A DNA stretch of 6,729 nucleotides from Mageeibacillus sp. UBA3781. GTDB lineage: Bacteria > Bacillota > Clostridia > Saccharofermentanales > Saccharofermentanaceae. The DNA lies in contig DFFH01000053.1 in assembly GCA_002368805.1 (NCBI GenBank), forward strand, positions 2,629-9,357, read 5' to 3'. The notes under the pieces are model-generated. The model was not told the DNA's origin and ran no database searches. It saw nothing but the letters and a program-made list of their open reading frames with translations. A program made the position numbers and the translations under genes. Numbering within the stretch: position 1 is the first letter of the stretch; each line of letters starts with the position of its first letter. Positions 1-5,311 of the stretch are shown here, one piece after another.

Positions 1-1435
1 CTGTGGCGGCTGCGTCTATGGCGGCGGACTCTTCGGACGGGGCGTTGTCGACAATGTTCTTGACCCAGATGCCGGAGCGGACGAGGATGAAGCCGATCAG
101 ACACTTAAAGACTTCCATGCCGCGTACGATCGCGACCATCCAGGTGATGGGAACCGAGGTGAAGTGACTCAGGCAGAATGCCATCGGCACGACGAGCGCC
201 CACGTATATACACTATCGAAAAGCACAGTTATGAAGGCATTTCCGCCGGACCGGATGATGAAGTACGATGCGTGCGAGTAGGCGCAGAAAGGCATCGTGA
301 CCGCGGCGATCAGGATGAATCTCGACGCGAGGTGGCGGATATAGGATGTCGTGTTATAAAGCAGCGGGAAGACAGGTGCGATGCCGACCATGATCACTGC
401 AAATACAAGACCGCAGAGAACGGTGACCAGGCGCATTTTGTTTGCTGTCTTTTTCGCTTCCTTCAGCTCGCCGGCGCCGAGAATGTGGCCCATCATGATG
501 CCGACCGCTTCGCCCATCGCGATAAATGCGACGCCCATGAGGTTCCAGAGCGTGGACTCGATGTTCATGGCGGCAACGGAGTCGAGACTTCTGTAGGAAT
601 AACTCTGGTTGATCGTCGTCATACCAAGAGACCAGAAAGTCTCGTTTGACATGAGCGGGAGAGCCTTAAGGAAGAACTGCATGGCCATGCCCTTCGGGAG
701 GCGGAAGTTCTTGAAGGCGCCGCGGATGAACGGGAAGAGGTGCGGGTGCTTGCCGGTATAGACGATCAGGATGCCGAGCTCGACGAATCTCGAGATGACG
801 GTCGCGATCGCGGCGCCGACTGCACCGAGCTCCGGAAGACCGAAGTATCCGTAGATCAGAAGGAAGTTGCCGACGAGGTTGACGAAGATCGCGCAGATGG
901 ATGCGACCATCGGGACTTTCGTGCGGCCAAGGTCCTTAAGCGTTCCGGCGTAGGCCTGCGTCAATCCGATCGGAATCAGGCTGATGAGGATGATCTTCAT
1001 GTAATCGACACCGATCTCCAGGGTCTCGGCGGCGTCGGCAGGATTGCCCTCGCCCTTAAGGAACAGCTCGATCAGAAATGGCGCACAGAAGGCGAAGACC
1101 AGAACGCTGATCGAAGCGAGGATCGTGTTGAAGACGATCTTGAAACGGAAGGTGTTACGGATGCCTTCTGTGTCGCCTTTGCCGTGATACTGTGCGGTGA
1201 AGATGCCGACGCCGGCGGTCGCACCGAAGATCAGCAGGTAGAAGATGAAGATCAGCTGGTTTGCGATGGCAACGCCGGAAAGTGCATTTGTGCCGACCTG
1301 GCCGATCATGAGGTTGTCGAGCAGGTTGACGAAATTCGAAATTGCATTTTGCACCATCATCGGGATGGCGATCATCACCAGTCTCTTAATATATTGTCTT
1401 TCAGTAGACTTTTTATCTTTCATTAAAGATGTCAT
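1..1435 (-). CDS. MATE-family multidrug/solute efflux transporter (3' end cut off by window edge)
   Basis: Reading the minus strand from ATG at 1435 gives 478 uninterrupted codons to the window edge, with no stop, so the C-terminus is missing. MATE proteins are usually about 440-480 residues, so only a short tail should be lost. The protein is strongly hydrophobic with about twelve membrane spans. The N-terminal block (residues 17-60) has the family pattern IPMMVQN, then LLDNLMIGQVGTNALSG, then IANQ; the second half repeats it loosely (WNLMGVAFIAMGEAVGIMMG, residues 297-316). Family knowledge: MATE carriers export cationic drugs or metabolites across the cytoplasmic membrane using a Na+ or H+ gradient; the substrate cannot be read here. 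The start at 1435 is preferred because AGGA (complement of 1445-1448) lies 9 nt upstream; an in-frame ATG at 1423 has no such site. The tail after residue 465 is Ala/Glu-rich and probably cytoplasmic. It is codirectional with the gene upstream, 174 bp away, so cotranscription is possible but unproven. Confidence 0.93.
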   Translation of the reverse strand, partial: MTSLMKDKKSTERQYIKRLVMIAIPMMVQNAISNFVNLLDNLMIGQVGTNALSGVAIANQLIFIFYLLIFGATAGVGIFTAQYHGKGDTEGIRNTFRFKIVFNTILASISVLVFAFCAPFLIELFLKGEGNPADAAETLEIGVDYMKIILISLIPIGLTQAYAGTLKDLGRTKVPMVASICAIFVNLVGNFLLIYGYFGLPELGAVGAAIATVISRFVELGILIVYTGKHPHLFPFIRGAFKNFRLPKGMAMQFFLKALPLMSNETFWSLGMTTINQSYSYRSLDSVAAMNIESTLWNLMGVAFIAMGEAVGIMMGHILGAGELKEAKKTANKMRLVTVLCGLVFAVIMVGIAPVFPLLYNTTSYIRHLASRFILIAAVTMPFCAYSHASYFIIRSGGNAFITVLFDSVYTWALVVPMAFCLSHFTSVPITWMVAIVRGMEVFKCLIGFILVRSGIWVKNIVDNAPSEESAAIDAAAT

Positions 1436-1444
1436 GTTTATATG

Positions 1445-1448
1445 TCCT
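1445..1448 (-). promoter_or_regulatory. Shine-Dalgarno site of the MATE gene
   Basis: AGGA on the minus strand lies 9 nt before ATG 1435. It decides between this start and the alternative ATG at 1423, which is preceded by GACATCTTTA with no purine-rich core. The flanking DNA (1440-1475) is very AT-rich with TATATA runs, where a promoter could lie, but no convincing -35/-10 pair can be seen. Confidence 0.6.
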
Positions 1449-1513
1449 ATATATACAAGAAGAATATATATGTAATTTTGGGTATGTTCGAAAATTGTAA
1501 CAGAAATGAGTGA

Positions 1514-1553
1514 AGGCGACAATACACTAAAAGGCTAAATCTGTGGGTCGCCT
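1514..1553. repeat. Short inverted repeat between the nuclease-like gene and the MATE gene
   Basis: AGGCGAC (1514-1520) and GTCGCCT (1547-1553) are perfect 7-bp complementary arms separated by a 26-nt AT-rich loop. The pair lies downstream of the nuclease-like gene and upstream of the MATE gene. There is no clean U-tract on either strand, so it is not a convincing intrinsic terminator. It could be a weak RNA structure, an operator or chance. Confidence 0.3.
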
Positions 1554-1609
1554 CGTGAGAGGAAAATCGAGCTTTATCGGGGGAGAGTGCTTTTCGAGGA
1601 GAAGGAGGA

Positions 1610-2353
1610 TCAAGGGGCGCAGAAGGTGTCGAGGAGGGCACTGATCTGGGCCCGGAAGTAGTTCAGGGGCGGCGGACAGTCGTTCCTCTCGTAGGTGTAT
1701 AAGATGTTGACTCCGGGGAGAAAGCCGAGGCTGTTGTAGTCTCGGAAGGTGCGGATCGTTTTGTCGACGTAGGCGGGAGAGTCCATCATGCCGCAGTGTT
1801 CGATGATGAAGCCGAAGCCGAGCTCGCGGATGAAGCAGACGAAATCGCCGTAGATCTCATAGTTGTTTACGGGGATGCTGGGCTCGTATTTATATTCGAT
1901 GCCGAGTTCGTCTAAGATCTCGGCGATTTCGCGCTCGGACTTGGAACGGAAGACGATGCCCTTGTATGGGTTCGGGCGGACGATCGGTTTCGGGTTCTGG
2001 CAGGGGATGAGGCTGTCGTAGAACTCTTTGGTGATGATGGAGCGGCTGATGCGGCGCATCGCAGGGAGGTTGAGGGCGGGGACGGGAGCGAGAAAAGTAT
2101 TTTTCCAAACGCTTTTCCATTTCAGAAGATCTGTCTCTGCTGATGCACGCATATTAAAGATAAGTTCCATCTTTTGGCCCATAGGCGTACAGGCGGAGTA
2201 TTCGTGACGTTTCCCATTCTTATCAGTATATCTGTAACACAGAACGTATTTATCTCGATGCTTGCGTTCAACCTTGAAAACTTTTGGGATGTTTTCAAGT
2301 ATGCTGACGAGGTGGTTAAGTTTGAGAGCTAAAAAGTTATATGAAGAAATCAT
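1610..2353 (-). CDS. Uncharacterised protein with a probable PD-(D/E)XK nuclease-fold C-terminal domain
   Basis: 247 residues, not assigned to a named family. The N-terminal part (1-90) is charged, with a stretch reading KYVLCYRYTDKNGKRHEY (35-52) that looks like a small beta-rich or helical module. The C-terminal part (about 128-235) carries the layout of restriction-endonuclease-like domains: a helix with FRSKSEREIAEIL (135-147, E140), then IEYKYEPSIPV (152-162), YGDF with D170, and a strand FIIEHCGMMD with E185. This is followed by YVDKTIRTFRDYNSLGFLPG and NILYTYE. E140, D170 and E185 are the candidate metal ligands. The usual lysine of the E-x-K motif is absent (E185-H-C), so catalysis is uncertain unless another lysine such as K198 substitutes. 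The start is supported by GAGAGG (complement of 2360-2365) 6 nt upstream. It could act on DNA or RNA, or be a degenerate relative; no partner gene identifies a defence or repair role. Nuclease-fold assignment is from motif pattern only. Confidence 0.8.
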   Translation of the reverse strand: MISSYNFLALKLNHLVSILENIPKVFKVERKHRDKYVLCYRYTDKNGKRHEYSACTPMGQKMELIFNMRASAETDLLKWKSVWKNTFLAPVPALNLPAMRRISRSIITKEFYDSLIPCQNPKPIVRPNPYKGIVFRSKSEREIAEILDELGIEYKYEPSIPVNNYEIYGDFVCFIRELGFGFIIEHCGMMDSPAYVDKTIRTFRDYNSLGFLPGVNILYTYERNDCPPPLNYFRAQISALLDTFCAP

Positions 2354-2359
2354 AGGGTA

Positions 2360-2365
2360 CCTCTC
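2360..2365 (-). promoter_or_regulatory. Shine-Dalgarno site of the nuclease-like gene
   Basis: GAGAGG on the minus strand lies 6 nt upstream of ATG 2353, which supports that start over internal methionines. Confidence 0.65.
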
Positions 2366-2381
2366 TTGAGTTGTTTTACAT

Positions 2382-2423
2382 ATGATATATGCTTTGTCAG
2401 GTGCTTGTCTGCATGATATATGC
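2382..2423 (-). repeat. Two direct copies of GCATATATCAT upstream of the nuclease-like gene
   Basis: On the minus strand the 11-mer GCATATATCAT occurs at 2392-2382 and 2423-2413, a spacing of 31 bp (about three helical turns). The distal copy is also an imperfect palindrome (GCAT-GATAT-ATGC on the plus strand). The copies lie 29-70 bp upstream of ATG 2353, where a promoter would be expected; CTGACA (complement of 2395-2400) between them is a possible -35 box, but no good -10 fits it. This could be a pair of regulator sites for that gene. The function is inferred from position only. Confidence 0.45.
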
Positions 2424-2548
2424 CAATTTTCATTAGATTTACTTATATTCTGTAAATTCTGTTTTCTTGATGACTTCGATTCGCAAAATGCTCACTTAAT
2501 TATGTTTTTAGGTGAGTGTATAGGTGAATGTTGGACTATAAAGTGGCC

Positions 2549-2578
2549 AGTGAGCCGTTTGTTCGCAAAATGCTCACT
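2549..2578 (+). other. Hairpin A at the first repeat junction (TTCG loop)
   Basis: AGTGAGC (2549-2555) pairs with GCTCACT (2572-2578), followed inside by a symmetric 2x2 mismatch (CG/AT) and a 4-bp stem TTTG/CAAA closed by the loop TTCG (2562-2565). It spans the junction between repeat units 1 and 2. The same structure recurs at 2631-2660, where the outermost A-T pair becomes a G-T wobble. Whether it is transcribed is unknown. Confidence 0.5.
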
Positions 2579-2598
2579 TAATTATGTATTTAGGTGAG
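2573..2598 (+). other. Hairpin B in repeat unit 2, competing with hairpin A
   Basis: CTCACTTAA (2573-2581) can pair with TTAGGTGAG (2590-2598), nine pairs including one G-T wobble, around an 8-nt loop. The same hairpin is possible at 2491-2516 in unit 1 and 2655-2680 in unit 3. Its left arm reuses the CTCACT that forms the right arm of hairpin A, so the two cannot form at once. Intended as a candidate RNA or cruciform structure only. Confidence 0.45.
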
Positions 2599-2694
2599 TG
2601 TATAGGTGAATGTTGGACTATAAAGCGGCCGGTGAGCCGTTTGTTCGCAAAATGCTCACTTAATTATGTTTTTAGGTGAGCGTATAGGTGAATG

Positions 2695-2920
2695 AAAGAA
2701 ATCATGAAGGGAATTAGGAGAAAAGGATCAGAATTTGTGCAGGGAGCTGAGGGGAGGAGAGGCAATTGATGGTGATTGGAATCGGAGCTGAGGGAGAGAG
2801 GGGCTTGATGATTGGATCTTAGCGGAAGAGCGCTGCGTGTTGATGATTGGAGCTGAGGGGGATTGGTGATGGTTTTATTTAAGAAAGAATTAAGGATTAC
2901 ATAAGGGATAATTCAAGTTT
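2695..2920. repeat. Non-coding purine-rich stretch with degenerate GGAGCTGAGGG repeats
   Basis: No gene is seen here. The plus strand is G/A-rich. GGAGCTGAGGG occurs at 2743, 2784 and 2849, and TGATGATTGG-like words precede or sit near these at about 2767 (with one inserted base), 2806 and 2841. The spacings (41 and 65 bp) are irregular, so this is a degenerate repeat rather than a clean tandem array. No start codon with a Shine-Dalgarno site opens a frame of useful length on either strand. It could be decayed repeat DNA, an untranslated region or a remnant gene. Confidence 0.5.
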
Positions 2921-2921
2921 T

Positions 2922-2933
2922 TTTCGCGCGAAA
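2922..2933. promoter_or_regulatory. 12-bp perfect palindrome TTTCGCGCGAAA
   Basis: TTTCGCGCGAAA is fully self-complementary and lies about 95 bp upstream of the -35 box of the PadR promoter. Extra T residues precede it on the plus strand, so it is not a terminator for rightward transcription. An operator-like site or chance; no known regulator is matched. Confidence 0.3.
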
Positions 2934-3028
2934 GAGATAGAATGGGATCATGGATAAAGACGGAAAGCCAGTGATGCGAGGCGTTGCGAGTGCTTTTCGA
3001 AAAAAAAGAAAAATGTACGCAAACAGTG

Positions 3029-3058
3029 TTGACAGAACAATATTATACGCCGTATAAT
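3029..3058 (+). promoter_or_regulatory. Sigma-A-type promoter of the padR-DUF1700-DUF4097 cluster
   Basis: A perfect -35 box TTGACA (3029-3034) and a perfect -10 box TATAAT (3053-3058) are separated by 18 bp, and transcription should start near 3065. An A-rich tract at 3000-3013 lies upstream and might act as an UP-like element, though it is further from the -35 box than is usual. The padR start codon at 3093 follows about 28 nt after the predicted start, with AAGGAG at 3080-3085. The -10 box lies within an inverted repeat, so the promoter is probably repressible. Confidence 0.9.
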
Positions 3059-3060
3059 AT
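3040..3060. promoter_or_regulatory. Probable PadR operator: 9-bp inverted repeat over the -10 box
   Basis: ATATTATAC (3040-3048) and GTATAATAT (3052-3060) are perfect inverted arms around the centre GCC. The right arm contains the whole -10 box. PadR-family regulators are dimeric winged-helix repressors that bind dyad sites, often in their own promoters. A dimer bound here would block RNA polymerase, which makes negative autoregulation of the adjacent padR the simplest reading. The DNA symmetry is seen directly; the identity of the bound protein is inferred. Confidence 0.75.
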
Positions 3061-3092
3061 AGCCAACGATACAATATGAAAGGAGAAATAGT

Positions 3093-3407
3093 ATGGTCTT
3101 CCAATTAGGTTCCACATTATTGGACGCTTGCGTACTTTCGGTTTTGTCCAAGGGTGACGCGTACGGGTATACACTTACGCAGCAGGTCAAAACGGTACTG
3201 GATATTTCAGAGTCGACGCTTTATCCGGTCCTGCGCAGACTCCAGAAAGACTTTGCACTTGAAACTTACGACGAACCGTATCAGGGTCGTAACCGAAGAT
3301 ATTACAGAATTACAGACCGAGGGCGTGAGCTCCACAAATACTACTTAGAAGAATGGAATAAATACAAAGAGTCAGTTGATTCATTACTGGGAGGGGATAA
3401 GAAATGA
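3093..3407 (+). CDS. PadR-family transcriptional regulator
   Basis: 104 residues, the usual size for the short PadR subfamily with an N-terminal winged helix and one C-terminal dimerisation helix. Visible landmarks: the first helix LLDACVLSVLSKGDAYGYTL (9-28) with the conserved G-x-x-Y-G-Y, the recognition helix STLYPVLRRLQKD (41-53), the basic wing GRNRRYYRITDRGREL (65-80) and an acidic/aromatic last helix KYYLEEWNKYKESVDSLL (82-99). It should bind DNA as a dimer and repress until a ligand or partner relieves it. The start is fixed by AAGGAG (3080-3085) 7 nt upstream. Its stop overlaps the next gene's ATG (ATGA), implying translational coupling. PadR genes next to DUF1700/HAAS genes are a recurrent pairing in Firmicutes. 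The inverted repeat in its promoter is the likely operator. The inducing signal cannot be told from sequence. Confidence 0.95.
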   Translation: MVFQLGSTLLDACVLSVLSKGDAYGYTLTQQVKTVLDISESTLYPVLRRLQKDFALETYDEPYQGRNRRYYRITDRGRELHKYYLEEWNKYKESVDSLLGGDKK

Positions 3408-4285
3408 ATAAGGAAACATATCTGCAGGAGCTGAGAAAAGGACTTAAGATCCTGCCGCAGTATGATCGTGAAGAAGCGATCGAGTTTTATGAGGAGTACT
3501 TCGACGAGGCCGGAGTGGAGAACGAGGCAAAAGTGATCGAGGAGTTAGGTGAACCGAAGATCCTTGCCAAGAAGATCCTGGTCGATGTCGTTGATCGTAA
3601 GTATGAAGAGACGATGGCCGCTTCCTCTGGAAATGCACTTGCCGTTGTTCCTTCACCGATCGTCTCCGGTGCCGGCACCTCTGCAGCTCCGCAGTTCCAG
3701 CAGGTACAGGGAACAGAGATCCCGCAGGCTCAGGGTGCACCGGTATTCGGCGCACAGAGCGGACAGTACACACAGGCACAGGGCGCGCAGTACGCACAGG
3801 CTCAGGGAGCCGCTGGGTATGGCGCACAGGCAAATCCGAATTACGAGCAGGCTTTCAATGGACAGCCTGCTGAGGATAAAAAGTCGAAGAAAGGTGATCA
3901 GCCTTCTGCACTGAAGACACTCTGGATCGTACTTGCAGCAATCTTCGCACTGCCGCTTTCTCCGGTGATCTTCGCACTCCTGATCGTCGCATGTGTCATG
4001 ATCTTCGTTGCTTTCATCGTCCTGATCAGCTTCCTTATCGCAGGAATTTCGATCCTCGTAGCCGGCATCGGAACGAGCATTTTCGGAATCGTAGCATTCT
4101 TTATGAACCCGGCCGCCGCGATGGTGGTCCTCGGAGGCGGACTGGTCTGCTTCGGATTAGGAATCTTCTTTATCCTCGGATCGCTTGCACTGATCAGACT
4201 GGTTGCACATGGTCTGGCTAAGGGATTCGGACGCATCGTTCATAAGAGAAACAGAAAGAATAAGGCTGCCCAGGCAGTAGCATAA
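3404..4285 (+). CDS. DUF1700 (HAAS) family membrane protein with a Gln/Ala/Gly-rich linker
   Basis: 293 residues. Residues 1-69 form the HAAS helical domain typical of DUF1700: YLQELRKGLKILP, then EEAIEFYEEYFDEAG, then VIEELGEPKILAKKIL. Residues 70-168 are a low-complexity, presumably flexible cytoplasmic linker rich in Gln, Ala, Gly and Tyr, with QAQGA at 108, 124 and 132. Residues 170-270 hold three or four membrane spans (long hydrophobic stretch about 172-212, then 213-235 and 238-268), ending in a basic tail (KRNRKNK) that should be cytoplasmic. Family knowledge: these proteins are encoded beside PadR regulators and are thought to link a membrane signal to them; the mechanism is unsettled. 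The start is set by the 4-base overlap with padR and GGGAGG (3389-3394). Two adjacent stops (TAA, TAG) end it. The long linker is unusual compared with compact relatives. Direct contact with PadR is inference. Confidence 0.9.
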   Translation: MNKETYLQELRKGLKILPQYDREEAIEFYEEYFDEAGVENEAKVIEELGEPKILAKKILVDVVDRKYEETMAASSGNALAVVPSPIVSGAGTSAAPQFQQVQGTEIPQAQGAPVFGAQSGQYTQAQGAQYAQAQGAAGYGAQANPNYEQAFNGQPAEDKKSKKGDQPSALKTLWIVLAAIFALPLSPVIFALLIVACVMIFVAFIVLISFLIAGISILVAGIGTSIFGIVAFFMNPAAAMVVLGGGLVCFGLGIFFILGSLALIRLVAHGLAKGFGRIVHKRNRKNKAAQAVA

Positions 4286-4304
4286 TAGTGAGGAGAATAA
4301 AAAA

Positions 4305-5210
4305 ATGAAGACATTTACTAAAGTAGCACTGATTACTGCAGGCATCTCAATGTCCGTCGGAATTGCTCTGTCGGTTGCCGGCGTGATTGCCACCAAGGGC
4401 AATCCGATCCATATGTATTATGACCACGGCTTCCACATCGATTCCGAAGGAAAAGTTCTCGAAATGCCGAAGACCGTTGTGGATGATTTTTCCGACATCA
4501 ATATCGATGTCGACGCAGCAGATGTCAAGTTTATCGAGAGTGATGAGTACGCCATCGAATATAAGCTCCAGGCAACATCTGTTACCGCAGAATCAAAGGA
4601 TGATACGCTGACGATCTCCACTCACAAGAAGAAATTCGAGATCAGCTTCAACTGGTTCGACTTCGACAGCCACGACTATCACGTCTATGTCTATTATCCG
4701 AAGGGCACTGACTTCAAGGATGTTATGATCGACACCTCCGCCGGTGACGTCGATATCGAAAAAGGCTTTAACTGCAATAAGATCTCCTTCGATCTTTCCG
4801 CAGGTGATGTCAAGATCAACAACGTAAACGGCGAGCTTGATGTAGATATGTCCGCAGGTGATTTTGAAGCGACAAACTGCAAGTTCGGAAGATCGGTATT
4901 CGACCTTTCCGCCGGTGATGTGGAGCTCACAAACTGCACCGTTGCAGGTGGCGAACTGGATATGTCCGCAGGTGATTTTGATGCAAAAGCACTTACCCTG
5001 ACAGCCAGCTTTGATATCGACATGTCGGCAGGATCGGCAACGATCGAGTTTGTCGATGGACAGAAGATCGGATACGACCTGGATCTCTCCGCAGGATCTG
5101 CCAAGATCAATGGAGAAAAGCGCGGTGACGAATTCACGATGAAGGATGGATATGACATCGTCCTTTCCGCTGATTTGTCCGCCGGATCCATCGATATCAC
5201 GAACAGATAA
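4305..5210 (+). CDS. DUF4097-family membrane-anchored beta-repeat protein
   Basis: 301 residues. Residues 5-30 are one hydrophobic segment (ALITAGISMSVGIALSVAGV), either a signal anchor or an uncleaved signal peptide; no lipobox cysteine is seen. The rest should be outside the membrane. From about residue 55 it is built of short beta-strand repeats. The motif S-A-G occurs at 145, 165, 183, 202, 221, 241, 262 and 292, mostly every 18-21 residues, each followed by D or S and an alternating strand, the pattern of DUF4097 beta-solenoid/adhesin-like domains. The repeats alternate LSAGDV and MSAGDF. Asp is very abundant, so cation binding is conceivable. The start has GAGGAG (4290-4295) 9 nt upstream, and the gene lies only 19 bp after the DUF1700 gene, so they are probably one transcript. 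DUF4097 partners of HAAS proteins are common in Firmicutes; a sensing or scaffold role is inferred, not shown. Confidence 0.88.
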   Translation: MKTFTKVALITAGISMSVGIALSVAGVIATKGNPIHMYYDHGFHIDSEGKVLEMPKTVVDDFSDINIDVDAADVKFIESDEYAIEYKLQATSVTAESKDDTLTISTHKKKFEISFNWFDFDSHDYHVYVYYPKGTDFKDVMIDTSAGDVDIEKGFNCNKISFDLSAGDVKINNVNGELDVDMSAGDFEATNCKFGRSVFDLSAGDVELTNCTVAGGELDMSAGDFDAKALTLTASFDIDMSAGSATIEFVDGQKIGYDLDLSAGSAKINGEKRGDEFTMKDGYDIVLSADLSAGSIDITNR

Positions 5211-5250
5211 TTTCGCATGACCCACTTTTCATAATACCCCCTCTTTAACC

Positions 5251-5308
5251 CTTCTTTTTAGTCGGGGATCCGCCGCTTGAATAAGCGGTGATCCCGACCG
5301 AAAAGAGG
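5251..5308 (+). other. Long imperfect hairpin downstream of the DUF4097 gene
   Basis: A 58-nt segment folds on itself. The apical stem CCGCTT (5273-5278)/AAGCGG (5283-5288) has a GAAT loop. After a small internal loop comes ATC/GAT and GTCGGG (5261-5266)/CCCGAC (5293-5298) with one bulged G. Past an A-C mismatch, an outer stem TTTT/AAAA continues to C5251-G5308. No U-tract follows the stem; the T-run is on the 5' side and the A-run on the 3' side, the reverse of an intrinsic terminator for either strand. It could be an mRNA-stabilising or processing structure, a small RNA, or a mobile palindromic repeat. Confidence 0.65.
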
Positions 5309-5311
5309 CGG

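Larger units (their letters stand above)
2480..2694. repeat. 82-bp tandem repeat, 2.6 copies
   Basis: Units start at 2480, 2562 and 2644, each opening TTCGCAAAATGCTCACTTAA. The first two are full 82-bp units; the third stops after 51 bp at 2694, where the sequence diverges. Units 1 and 2 differ at only three positions, and the 51-bp third copy is equally close, so the array is young or under constraint. Each unit contains a 12-bp subrepeat (TAGGTGAGTGTA then TAGGTGAATGTT) and arms that can form hairpins. Because 82 is not a multiple of three, no reading frame is kept between copies, so the repeat is not protein-coding. It lies in a divergent intergenic region, and its function is unknown. Confidence 0.92.

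Noticed and set aside
164..1426. Plus-strand reading frames (161 and 228 codons) across the left end
   Set aside because: They lie antisense to the MATE transporter, are unnaturally rich in Asp, Arg and His, have no good ribosome-binding sites, and match no family pattern; they are shadows of GC-biased codons on the other strand.
2531..2542. Promoter inside each 82-bp repeat based on TATAAA
   Set aside because: The sequence 17 bp upstream of TATAAA reads GAGTGT, with no resemblance to a -35 box, and there is no extended -10 TG.
2382..2597. 71-codon plus-strand frame across the start of the tandem repeat
   Set aside because: It crosses repeat units whose 82-bp length breaks the frame, has no Shine-Dalgarno site, and includes the probable upstream control region of the minus-strand gene.
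2480..2694. CRISPR array
   Set aside because: The units are 82 bp and identical throughout, with no short repeat plus unique spacer pattern, and no cas genes are visible.
2480..2694. Plasmid-type replication origin based on the iteron-like words
   Set aside because: There is no initiator gene, DnaA box or partition gene in view; the repeats alone do not support an origin.
4593..5225. 210-codon and 174-codon minus-strand frames opposite the DUF4097 gene
   Set aside because: They mirror the repeated SAG codons of the real gene, so their apparent repeats are by-products, and no ribosome-binding site precedes them.
5251..5308. Intrinsic terminator after the DUF4097 gene
   Set aside because: The stem is strong, but it is followed by AAAAGAGG rather than a U-tract on the plus strand, and the minus strand has A-rich sequence after it as well.
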